6,313 nucleotides of DNA from Balneolaceae bacterium. Its GTDB lineage: Bacteria; Bacteroidota; Rhodothermia; Balneolales; Balneolaceae. The position numbers and the translations under genes were made by a program. Shown piece after piece: positions 1 to 6,084 of this stretch (within the stretch, counting starts at the first letter, position 1; each line of letters begins with the position of its first letter). Below the pieces are notes generated by a model. It was given only the letters and a program-made list of their open reading frames with translations, had not been told where the DNA came from and did not search any database. Location: contig SLAU01000014.1 in NCBI GenBank assembly GCA_007126675.1, positions 1 to 6,313 on the forward strand, given 5' to 3'.

Positions 1-960
1 CAGCCATCGGGCAAGCTGCATATCGGCAACTACTTTGGGGCCATGCGTCAGCATATCCGGATGCAGGAGGAGGGTGATGCATTTTACTTCCTGGCAAATT
101 ACCATTCACTAACATCAGTAAACGACGGCAAGCTGCTTGAAGAATACACCATGGATGTGGTGCTCGATTACCTGGCGCTCGGGCTCGATCCTAACAAGTG
201 TACCTTCTTTGCACAGAGCGATGTGCCGCAAACCACCGAGCTGGCTTGGATTCTCGGATGCCTCACTCCGGTTTCACTGATGGAAAAGGGAGTGGCTTAT
301 AAGGACAAGGTGGCGAGCGGACTGAAACCGAATATTGGACTGTTCACTTACCCAATTTTGCAGGCTGCCGATATCCTGATCTATCATTCGCACCTGGTGC
401 CGGTGGGTGAGGATCAAAAACAGAATATCGAAATATGCCGCGACCTCGCCGGCAAACTGAACCGCGCTTATGATGAAGAGCTGCTGATTATTCCCGAGGA
501 GTACATTGTAAAAAGCGTGGCCACAGTTCCGGGCATCGATGGGCGGAAGATGAGTAAGTCGTACGATAACACCATCAACATATTCGCCGAGGGCAAAGCG
601 TTGAAAAAGCGTGTGATGTCGATCCAAACTGATTCTACAGCACTGGAGGATCCAAAAGATCCCGATACCTGCAATGTATTCGCGCTGATCAAACTCTTTG
701 CTGATGATGAAACCCGGGAAGAAGTTGCGGAAAAATACCGTGCCGGCGGGTATGGTTATGGCCACGCAAAAAAGGAATTACTGGGGCTGATTGAAGGTTA
801 CTTTGATGAAGCCCGTGAAAAACGAAAAGAACTCGAAAAGGATCCCGATTACGTACACGATGTACTCCGTGAAGGCGGAAAAAAAGCCCGCGAACGGGCT
901 GAAATGGTTATGGAACCAATACGTGAGGCGACGGGGTTAGTTCGTAGCTTTGAATATTAA
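1..960 (+). CDS. trpS: Tryptophanyl-tRNA synthetase, 5'-truncated by the window edge
   Basis: Cytoplasmic class I aminoacyl-tRNA synthetase that activates tryptophan with ATP and loads it on tRNA-Trp. The frame is open from base 1, and the first codons read QPSGKLHIGNYFGA, the TrpRS form of the HIGH signature (HIGN at 19-30). The ATG at 43 is therefore internal and the true start lies upstream. The second class I signature, KMSKS, is at 547-561, preceded by GIDGR. VPVGEDQ near 400-417 contains the aspartate (codon 412-414) that in characterised bacterial TrpRS contacts the indole nitrogen of tryptophan; YPILQAADIL precedes it. The 319 visible residues are only about 10-20 short of a normal bacterial TrpRS, and the C-terminus (MEPIREATGL) is complete. 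The gene is co-oriented with the trp genes, but a 198-nt repeat-filled spacer follows, so cotranscription is possible and unproven. Identity is secure. Confidence 0.97.
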   Translation, partial: QPSGKLHIGNYFGAMRQHIRMQEEGDAFYFLANYHSLTSVNDGKLLEEYTMDVVLDYLALGLDPNKCTFFAQSDVPQTTELAWILGCLTPVSLMEKGVAYKDKVASGLKPNIGLFTYPILQAADILIYHSHLVPVGEDQKQNIEICRDLAGKLNRAYDEELLIIPEEYIVKSVATVPGIDGRKMSKSYDNTINIFAEGKALKKRVMSIQTDSTALEDPKDPDTCNVFALIKLFADDETREEVAEKYRAGGYGYGHAKKELLGLIEGYFDEAREKRKELEKDPDYVHDVLREGGKKARERAEMVMEPIREATGLVRSFEY

Positions 961-975
961 TTGAAATGATATTTA

Positions 976-1138
976 AAAGTCCCCTCTTGAGAGGGGATTT
1001 AGGGGTGTGTAAGTTCTGGGCTTAATGCCCTTCATGAACACACCCCTCGCTTAACAAAGCCTCCGCCAGCCGGCGGAACTTTGTTTTCACTTTTTCGCTA
1101 ACGCGTACAAAAAATGAGCCCTCTCAAGAGGGGAGTTT
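976..1138. repeat. Intergenic palindromic repeat module M1 (REP-doublet-like)
   Basis: Fills most of the trpS-trpG spacer. The outer arms 976-995 and 1119-1138 are inverted repeats matching at 19 of 20 positions, and each contains a small hairpin (CCCCTC-TTGA-GAGGGG on the left). An inner perfect 10-bp pair, AGGGGTGTGT (1001-1010) with ACACACCCCT (1038-1047), encloses a GGGC/GCCC hairpin at 1018-1030. A further hairpin pairs AACAAAG (1053-1059) with CTTTGTT (1079-1085) and CCGCC (1063-1067) with GGCGG (1072-1076). The predicted fold is a branched structure on either strand. The left 35 nt (976-1010) recur exactly at 3770-3804 and, inverted, at 6085-6119. Its resemblance to REP sequences dispersed by TnpA_REP (RAYT) transposases is inference; no such gene is in the window. 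Confidence 0.85.
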
Positions 1139-1158
1139 AAACCCGATACTCAAAAGAT

Positions 1159-1749
1159 ATGATCCTAATAATCGACAATTACGACTCCTTCACCTACAAC
1201 CTGGTGCACATTGTGGCCGGGGTGACGGAGGATTACTCAGTAATCCGGAATGACGACATGACCGTGGAGGAAATTCGTGAATTGAACCCGGAGAAAATCC
1301 TGATCTCACCGGGACCGGGCAGGCCGGAGAATGCGGGGATAACAGAAGAGGTAATTCGTAAGCTGGGACCGGAAATTCCGGTATTGGGAGTTTGCCTCGG
1401 TCACCAGGCGATCGGACAGGTGTTCGGTGCCAAAGTGGTGCATGCACCCAGCCTGATGCACGGTAAAACTTCGGATGTGTACCATGACGGCAAAGCGGTT
1501 TATAAAGATGTTGAAGATGGATTTATTGCTACACGATATCACTCTCTTGCACTTGACCCCGCATCGGTTCCTGAAGATCAGTTTGAAATATCAGCCCGCA
1601 CCAAAGACGGTGTAATTATGGGAGTTCGCCACCGCGAGTACCCGATTGAGGGCATTCAGTTTCATCCAGAGAGTATTCTGACAGTTGAGGGGCCAAAAAT
1701 TGTGAGAAACTGGTTAATGCAGAAACAAAAAGAAGTAAATATTAAATAA
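1159..1749 (+). CDS. trpG: Anthranilate synthase glutamine amidotransferase subunit (component II)
   Basis: Class I glutamine amidotransferase that hydrolyses glutamine and passes ammonia to TrpE for anthranilate synthesis in the cytoplasm. The 196-residue length is normal for a stand-alone TrpG. The N-terminus MILIIDNYDSFTYNL is the canonical family start, which fixes the ATG at 1159. Visible motifs are the oxyanion-loop segment PGPGRP (residues 51-56), the nucleophile elbow GVCLGHQ with catalytic Cys79, and FHPES with the catalytic His169 and Glu171. There is no Shine-Dalgarno sequence. The gene follows repeat M1 and lies 6 nt before trpD, an order found in many trp operons. The close homologue PabA (folate synthesis) cannot be excluded by sequence alone, and in some bacteria one protein serves both pathways; linkage to trpDCFBA favours TrpG. 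The partner trpE is not visible. Confidence 0.95.
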   Translation: MILIIDNYDSFTYNLVHIVAGVTEDYSVIRNDDMTVEEIRELNPEKILISPGPGRPENAGITEEVIRKLGPEIPVLGVCLGHQAIGQVFGAKVVHAPSLMHGKTSDVYHDGKAVYKDVEDGFIATRYHSLALDPASVPEDQFEISARTKDGVIMGVRHREYPIEGIQFHPESILTVEGPKIVRNWLMQKQKEVNIK

Positions 1750-1755
1750 GATATT

Positions 1756-2793
1756 GTGAATCAAACATTTACAGAATACTTAGAGATTATTTCTATTGGT
1801 GAAAACCTGCAAGAAGAGCAGGCCTCCCATGCGATGCAGCTGATACTTGAAGGATCAGTTTCGAGTGAGGAGATCGCTGCCTTTTTAATGGGAATGCGTT
1901 CGAAGGGCAAAACCACGCAGGAACTAACAGGTTTTGTGAAGGAGATGCGTAATGCAGCAATTCCCGTAGAAGTGGATACCAAAGGTGCCGTGGATCTTTG
2001 CGGTACCGGCGGTGATAAATCTGGCACCTTCAACATCTCAACGGCGGCCATGTTTGTTGTTGCCGGGGCAGGGGTACCGGTTTTGAAACACGGTAACCGA
2101 TCGGTATCAAGCAAAAGCGGAAGCTTTGACGTGCTAGAAGAGCTGGGTGCCGTGGCAAACCTGGATAAAGGTCAGTCGGAAGCACTTTTCAATGAAACCG
2201 GAATGGTTTTCATGTTTGCACCCAATTTTCATCCCGCTCTAAAATATGTGATGCCGGCACGGAAGGCGCTCAAAATCAGAACATTTTTTAATATGCTGGG
2301 TCCGCTGCTTAATCCTGCGGGGGTCAAAAACCAATTTATTGGAGCCTTCAGCAGAGAAGCAGCCGCTCAAATGATTCAGATTCTGGCAAATCTGGAAACA
2401 GAAAGTGCTTTTGCAGTGAGTGCCCATGACGGACTCGACGAAGTGAGTTTATCTTCGCAAAGCGAAATCTATGAACTGCAGTCTCATTTATCACAAGGTG
2501 CAATTACATTTGACCCCAAAACGCTTGGATACAAATGGGTGGAACCTCAGGAATTGTTAGGCGGTGATGCAAAAATAAATGCCGGAATTATCCAAAGCAT
2601 CATGGATGGAAGCTCCACAGAGGCTCAGCGTAATATTGTAGAGCTGAACGCTGCGTTTGCAATCCGTGCAGCAGGTGCGGCCGATTCGCTTGAAAAGGCA
2701 AAAGAGTTGGCAGCGAAAAGTCTCGACAGTGGCGAGGCGGAGAAAAAGCTGGATCTGTTTGTGGAGGAATCGAGGAAGGTCAGTGGTAACTAG
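1756..2793 (+). CDS. trpD: Anthranilate phosphoribosyltransferase, GTG start
   Basis: Transfers the phosphoribosyl group of PRPP to anthranilate, giving N-(5'-phosphoribosyl)anthranilate and pyrophosphate. The 345 residues match the usual length of the unfused enzyme. An N-terminal helical region (about 1-70) precedes the glycine-rich PRPP loop DLCGTGGDKSGTFNIS (GTGGD at 83-87). KHGNRSVSSKSGS (111-123) is the second substrate-binding segment, MLGPLLNPA lies at 180-188, and DGLDE (225-229) carries the acidic residues that bind magnesium in the family. The start is GTG at 1756: the upstream in-frame codons are ATT, GAT and then a TAA shared with the trpG stop, and the family N-terminus begins here. 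No Shine-Dalgarno sequence is close. The 6-nt gap to trpG suggests translational coupling; the two proteins are fused in E. coli. The frame ends with TAG 25 nt before repeat M2. Confidence 0.97.
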   Translation: MNQTFTEYLEIISIGENLQEEQASHAMQLILEGSVSSEEIAAFLMGMRSKGKTTQELTGFVKEMRNAAIPVEVDTKGAVDLCGTGGDKSGTFNISTAAMFVVAGAGVPVLKHGNRSVSSKSGSFDVLEELGAVANLDKGQSEALFNETGMVFMFAPNFHPALKYVMPARKALKIRTFFNMLGPLLNPAGVKNQFIGAFSREAAAQMIQILANLETESAFAVSAHDGLDEVSLSSQSEIYELQSHLSQGAITFDPKTLGYKWVEPQELLGGDAKINAGIIQSIMDGSSTEAQRNIVELNAAFAIRAAGAADSLEKAKELAAKSLDSGEAEKKLDLFVEESRKVSGN

Positions 2794-2818
2794 TATCAAC
2801 TTAATTTTACAAAGAATT

Positions 2819-2945
2819 CTCCCCTCCTTTTTAAGGAGGGGCCGGGGGTGGTTATTCTCGAACTTAGGGTCAGCACATGAGTTTGAATTAAACTGGTGAA
2901 TTTTACCCAACCACCCCTTAATCCCCTCCTTGAAAAGGAGGGGAG
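2819..2945. repeat. Intergenic palindromic repeat module M2
   Basis: Occupies most of the 172-nt trpD-trpC spacer. The outer arms 2819-2841 and 2923-2945 are inverted copies with one mismatch in 23 (a G-U wobble in RNA). Each arm alone forms a 9-bp hairpin, CCCCTCCTT/AAGGAGGGG, with loops at 2830-2832 and 2932-2934. The inner pair GGGGTGGTT (2845-2853) with AACCACCCC (2909-2917) is perfect. The grammar is that of M1 and M3 but the base sequence is different, so it belongs to a related family rather than being a copy. Linkers between outer and inner stems are short (3 and 5 nt), with no extra hairpin. It does not overlap either gene. Confidence 0.85.
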
Positions 2946-2950
2946 TTTTA
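2923..2950 (+). terminator. Terminator-like hairpin before trpC (weak candidate)
   Basis: The right arm of M2 forms a 9-bp stem, CCCCTCCTT (2923-2931) with AAGGAGGGG (2935-2943), and a 3-nt loop, followed by AGTTTTA. The stem is strong but the T run has only four bases and starts 2 nt after the stem. It could cause partial termination or act as an RNA 3'-end stabiliser; pairing with the left arm would compete with this hairpin. Confidence 0.25.
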
Positions 2951-2965
2951 CCTTAAAAACATAAT

Positions 2966-3784
2966 ATGCCTGATATCTTAAAAAAAATAACCGAACAGAC
3001 TAAAGAAGATCTCGCGAAACGGAAGCGGAAGGTTTCGTTCAGGGATTTGGAATCTTTTGAAGAATTTGAGCGGGAACGGAAATCATTTTCTAAGGCGCTG
3101 GATAAAGCAGGCTCTGTATCAGTGATTGCGGAGGTCAAGAAAGCTTCTCCCTCAAAGGGAATTATCCGGGAAGATTTTGATCCGCTGAACATTGCAGAAG
3201 CCTATTTAGAAAATGGTGCTTCAGCAATATCTGTATTGACGGATGAACCGTTTTTTAAGGGGTCTTTGAACTATTTGGAGTCAATATCCAAAATCAGTCC
3301 AATACCGTTGTTGCGTAAAGATTTTTTGGTGGATCCATATCAGGTAAAAGAAGCGCGGGCTTTCGGGGCGGATGCCGTGCTGCTGATAGCCACGATTTGT
3401 GAAGGAAGCCAGCTTTCGGAACTGCTTGCAGCTACAAAAGAATTTGGCGTACAGGCGCTTGTGGAGTGCTACCACGAAGAAGAAATCAGTGGCCTCAATT
3501 GGAAGGAAATTGAAATAGTTGGTGTGAATAACCGTAATTTATCAACGTTTGAAGTAGACCTGCACCGCGGTGTAGAACTGCTTCAGAAAGTACCGAATGA
3601 CGTTATACGTGTTTCAGAAAGCGGCATCCACAAACCTGAGGATTTGTTTGTGCTATACGAAAACGGAATTCACTCGGCATTGATCGGTGAGCACTTTATG
3701 CGTCAGCCGGATGTGGGCGGATCTTTGAAAAAGTTTTTGGAGGAGTTTGAGTTACTAAAGGGAAAATCAAAAGTCCCCTCTTGA
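2966..3784 (+). CDS. trpC: Indole-3-glycerol phosphate synthase, monofunctional
   Basis: TIM-barrel enzyme that decarboxylates and closes the ring of carboxyphenylamino-deoxyribulose phosphate to give indole-3-glycerol phosphate. Its 272 residues are slightly longer than typical monofunctional enzymes. Family motifs in order are IAEVKKASPSKG (54-65, with catalytic-type Glu56 and Lys58), SVLTDEPFFKGS (89-100), PLLRKDFLVDPYQ (114-126, Lys118), LVE (165-167, Glu167), VGVNNRNL (185-192), SESGI (217-221) and ALIGEHFMR (238-246). It is not fused to TrpF, unlike in E. coli. ATG 2966 follows an A-rich leader without a Shine-Dalgarno sequence. The last four residues, KVPS, and the TGA stop are read from the left arm of repeat M3, so the natural C-terminus was probably replaced or trimmed by repeat insertion. 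All core motifs lie well before that point, so activity should be intact. Confidence 0.97.
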   Translation: MPDILKKITEQTKEDLAKRKRKVSFRDLESFEEFERERKSFSKALDKAGSVSVIAEVKKASPSKGIIREDFDPLNIAEAYLENGASAISVLTDEPFFKGSLNYLESISKISPIPLLRKDFLVDPYQVKEARAFGADAVLLIATICEGSQLSELLAATKEFGVQALVECYHEEEISGLNWKEIEIVGVNNRNLSTFEVDLHRGVELLQKVPNDVIRVSESGIHKPEDLFVLYENGIHSALIGEHFMRQPDVGGSLKKFLEEFELLKGKSKVPS

Positions 3785-3900
3785 GAGGGGATTTAGGGGT
3801 GTGTTAAACGGTTTCTGAGTCGAACTGGTACACACCCCTCGTTCAACAAAGCTGGCTTCGCCACTTTGTTTTCACTTTTCCCCTCTCAAGAGGGGACTTT
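3770..3900. repeat. Palindromic repeat module M3, overlapping the trpC 3' end
   Basis: Closest relative of M1. The outer arms 3770-3791 and 3879-3900 are a perfect 22-nt inverted repeat. The inner perfect pair is AGGGGTGTGT (3795-3804) with ACACACCCCT (3830-3839). The additional hairpin pairs AACAAAG (3845-3851) with CTTTGTT (3864-3870) and has an apex of TGGC (3853-3856) with GCCA (3860-3863). Compared with M1, the 35-nt left end is identical, while the loop of the inner stem and the apex of the hairpin differ. Both apices still pair. The module begins inside trpC and supplies its stop codon (3782-3784). It ends 43 nt before the trpF start, leaving an A/T-rich leader. Confidence 0.88.
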
Positions 3901-3943
3901 AACCCTCAACACAAGTATTTAAATCTAAATTACAATAAATCAA

Positions 3944-4609
3944 ATGTTTGCAAACCCTGACAACCGAACCAAAGTAAAAATTTGCGGTCTAACCACACTT
4001 GAGGATGCGCGGTTTGCGTCCGGTGCACTGGCCGATTACCTGGGCTTTATTTTTTACCCGGACAGCCCCCGGTATGTGGATCCGGCTAAAGCAGGTGCCG
4101 TCATCAACTGGCTTGAGGGCCCGCAGAAGGTGGGCGTATTCGTAAACCAGCCACTGGATGATGTGAACAGTATTGCGCGGCAAACCGGAATCGATTTGGT
4201 TCAGCTTCATGGCAATGAATCGCCGGAATATTGCGAACTGGTGGATAAACCGGTAATCAAAGCGTTTCACATCACTGAAGGTAAAACAGCGGATGAACTA
4301 AAAGCCGAAATGGAACCTTATAGTGAAGTTACCGATTACTTTCTTTTTGATACCAAAACGGATGGCCTCTGGGGAGGAACAGGCAAAACCTTCGACTGGA
4401 ACATTCTGACTGATATCCGTGAAGAGAAACCGTTTTTTCTCTCTGGCGGACTAAATCCAGACAACGTCCGAAATGCTATCGAAACCGTACATCCAACTGC
4501 TGTAGATCTCTCCAGCGGCCTCGAAGAATCCCCCGGTCTCAAGGATTTTGACAAGGTAGAACAGTTTTTCGACGTGATGAGGGATTTGTGGGAGGAACAG
4601 GAATTATAA
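3944..4609 (+). CDS. trpF: Phosphoribosylanthranilate isomerase
   Basis: TIM-barrel isomerase that performs the Amadori rearrangement of phosphoribosylanthranilate to carboxyphenylamino-deoxyribulose phosphate, the step before TrpC. The length, 221 residues, is slightly above the usual 200-210. Motifs are VKICGLT with the general-base Cys14, YLGFIFYPDSPRYV (32-45), KVGVFVN (62-68), DLVQLHG (84-90), LFDTKT with the general-acid Asp136, GLWGGTGKTFDW (141-152), FFLSGGLNPDNV (164-175) and the phosphate-binding strand AVDLSSGLEESPGLKD (186-201). The ATG at 3944 puts the catalytic KICG at residue 12, slightly later than in many homologues but without a better start. The leader is A/T-rich and has no Shine-Dalgarno sequence. 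The gene is an independent reading frame, separated from trpC by M3 and from trpB by a second repeat family. Confidence 0.97.
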   Translation: MFANPDNRTKVKICGLTTLEDARFASGALADYLGFIFYPDSPRYVDPAKAGAVINWLEGPQKVGVFVNQPLDDVNSIARQTGIDLVQLHGNESPEYCELVDKPVIKAFHITEGKTADELKAEMEPYSEVTDYFLFDTKTDGLWGGTGKTFDWNILTDIREEKPFFLSGGLNPDNVRNAIETVHPTAVDLSSGLEESPGLKDFDKVEQFFDVMRDLWEEQEL

Positions 4610-4623
4610 ATACTTAGATAACA

Positions 4624-4698
4624 GTATTGAGTAGCAAGTATTGAGATGGTTTATCAGTTACTCTCAAATCTTGCTACTCGATACTTGATACTCAATAC
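4624..4698. repeat. Second repeat family: imperfect inverted repeat with duplicated right arm
   Basis: Lies in the 96-nt trpF-trpB spacer and ends 7 nt before the trpB ATG. The left arm 4624-4646 matches the inverse of 4662-4684 at 20 of 23 positions. The right arm is tandemly duplicated: TTGCTACTCGATAC (4671-4684) is followed by TTGATACTCAATAC (4685-4698). The first 17 nt of the left arm (4624-4640) also pair with 4682-4698 at 16 of 17 positions, so two right arms compete for one left arm. The left arm itself repeats GTATTGAG at 4624 and 4638. This A/T-richer family is unrelated in sequence to modules M1-M4. Similar GATACTTGATACT-type repeats are, from memory, common in Bacteroidota spacers; a search is needed to confirm this. 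Confidence 0.75.
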
Positions 4699-4705
4699 AA
4701 AAACC

Positions 4706-5923
4706 ATGAAATACACAGCACCAAATAAAAAAGGATACTTCGGTAAATATGGCGGCAAATTTGTGCCTGAGATTTTGATTCCCGCACTGGAAGAGCTTGA
4801 AGAGGCGTATGCAGAAACGGAAAATGATCCGCTGTTTCAGAAAGAGTACCACGATCTGCTTAGGGAGTATGTGGGACGGCCCACAAAGTTGACATATGCC
4901 AACCGCCTCACCGATCACTATGGACGGGCAAAAATCTATTTTAAACGTGAAGACCTCTGCCACACCGGAGCTCACAAAATCAATAATGCCATTGGTCAGC
5001 TTTTGCTGGCGCGTAAAATGGGCAAGAACCGAATTATTGCTGAAACCGGAGCAGGACAGCACGGTGTCGCAACAGCTACAGCCTGTGCCAAGTTCGGTTT
5101 TGAGTGCGTGGTGTATATGGGCGCTGAGGATATGGAGCGTCAGAAATTGAATGTTGACCGCATGCGGCTGATGGGAGCCGAAGTGAGATCAGTGGAGAGC
5201 GGTTCAAAAACGCTGAAAGATGCCACAAACGAGGCGATCCGCGACTGGGTAACGAATGTTGAGAATACTTTCTACATTATTGGCTCTGTGGTGGGGCCGC
5301 ATCCGTATCCGATGATGACACGGAATTTTCACCGGGTGATCGGGGAGGAGACCAAAGATCAGCTCAAACATGCAGAAGGTAAACTACCTGATTATTTAAT
5401 TGCCTGCGTTGGGGGTGGAAGCAACGCCATAGGTTTTTTCTACCCATTTATTGAGGATGAAAACGTGAAGATGATCGGAATTGAAGCGGCCGGATTGGGC
5501 GCTGACACTGATAAGACAGCGGCTACGCTCACAATTGGTACACCGGGAATTCTGCACGGCTCCATGAGCTATCTGCTTCACAGCGAGGAAGGGCAGATCC
5601 AGCTGGCTCACTCTATCAGTGCCGGACTCGATTATCCCGGAATTGGGCCTGAGCATTCGTACCTGCACGACACAAAACGTGTTCACTATTACGGTGTAAC
5701 CGATAAGGAAGCGATGGAAGCAGTAAAACTGATTTCGGAAAAGGAGGGAATTATCCCTGCCATTGAAACTGCCCACGCGTTTGCCTACCTGGAAACTTTG
5801 ATGCCGCTCACGCAGCGCGATGAAATTGTTGTAGTAAACTGCTCAGGCCGCGGTGATAAGGATATGGGTACGATTTCGGAGTGGTTTGGAGGTGAAGAAA
5901 GTCCCCCTTTGAAGGGGGCATAA
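4706..5923 (+). CDS. trpB: Tryptophan synthase beta chain
   Basis: PLP enzyme that condenses indole, channelled from TrpA, with L-serine to form tryptophan. The chosen start at 4706 gives 405 residues beginning MKYTAPNKKGYFGKYGGKFVPE, the normal family N-terminus; the in-frame ATG at 4646 would add 20 residues encoded by the upstream repeat. Catalytic features are HTGAHKINN with the PLP Schiff-base Lys91, AETGAGQHG with Glu113, the PLP-phosphate loop GGGSNA (236-241), DYPGIGP with Asp309, Glu354 in IPAIETAHA, and CSGRGDKD with Ser380 facing the pyridine nitrogen. These correspond to E. coli Lys87, Glu109, Gly232-Ala237, Asp305, Glu350 and Ser377, so this is the canonical TrpB1 type. The last seven residues, SPPLKGA, and the TAA come from repeat M4, beyond the conserved fold. 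No Shine-Dalgarno sequence is seen. Confidence 0.97.
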   Translation: MKYTAPNKKGYFGKYGGKFVPEILIPALEELEEAYAETENDPLFQKEYHDLLREYVGRPTKLTYANRLTDHYGRAKIYFKREDLCHTGAHKINNAIGQLLLARKMGKNRIIAETGAGQHGVATATACAKFGFECVVYMGAEDMERQKLNVDRMRLMGAEVRSVESGSKTLKDATNEAIRDWVTNVENTFYIIGSVVGPHPYPMMTRNFHRVIGEETKDQLKHAEGKLPDYLIACVGGGSNAIGFFYPFIEDENVKMIGIEAAGLGADTDKTAATLTIGTPGILHGSMSYLLHSEEGQIQLAHSISAGLDYPGIGPEHSYLHDTKRVHYYGVTDKEAMEAVKLISEKEGIIPAIETAHAFAYLETLMPLTQRDEIVVVNCSGRGDKDMGTISEWFGGEESPPLKGA

Positions 5924-6060
5924 TCAAAAGCGTTCAGCTTTTGATCGGGGGGATGATTCTCGGAGCGTTGTTATGGGACAGAGTTATTCATTAATTTTTA
6001 GCCCTTTCGGTCATCCCCCTGCCACGCCGAGGCGTGGCTTTCCCCCTTCAAAGGGGGACT
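5900..6060. repeat. Palindromic repeat module M4, overlapping the trpB 3' end
   Basis: The outer arms 5900-5918 and 6042-6060 are a perfect 19-nt inverted repeat, each arm itself nearly palindromic (CCCCCTT/AAGGGGG). The inner perfect pair is GGGGGATGA (5948-5956) with TCATCCCCC (6011-6019). Both linkers are replaced by hairpins: ATCAAAAGC (5923-5931) with GCTTTTGAT (5937-5945) on the left, and GCCACGCC (6021-6028) with GGCGTGGC (6031-6038) on the right. It has the same plan as M1 and M3 but a different primary sequence. It encodes the trpB C-terminal tail and stop. The unpaired centre, 5957-6010, shows no gene. Confidence 0.87.
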
Positions 6061-6084
6061 ATTTTTCAATTTCAATCCTGATGA

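Noticed and set aside
43..45. ATG at 43 as the trpS start
   Set aside because: The frame is open upstream and encodes the essential QPSGKLHIGN motif, so the start is outside the window.
274..765. Long open frame on the minus strand inside trpS
   Set aside because: It is a shadow of a well-supported gene; the translation has no recognisable motif.
1145..1153. GATACTCAA before trpG, also found in the repeat before trpB
   Set aside because: Nine shared bases with no paired partner are too few to call a repeat remnant.
961..1158. A trp leader peptide with tandem Trp codons, or a T-box, upstream of trpG
   Set aside because: No short frame with adjacent TGG codons and no T-box-like conserved sequence was seen; the spacer is accounted for by M1.
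2657..2899. An 80-residue open frame overlapping the trpD 3' end
   Set aside because: It lies in another frame of a clear trpD gene and continues into repeat M2; there is no independent coding evidence.
976..3900. M1 and M3 as CRISPR repeats or as insertion-sequence ends
   Set aside because: There is no regular repeat-spacer array and no transposase between them; normal trp genes fill the interval.
4646..4705. Upstream ATG for trpB giving 20 extra residues
   Set aside because: The extension is encoded by the 4624-4698 repeat, and the family N-terminus begins at the 4706 ATG.
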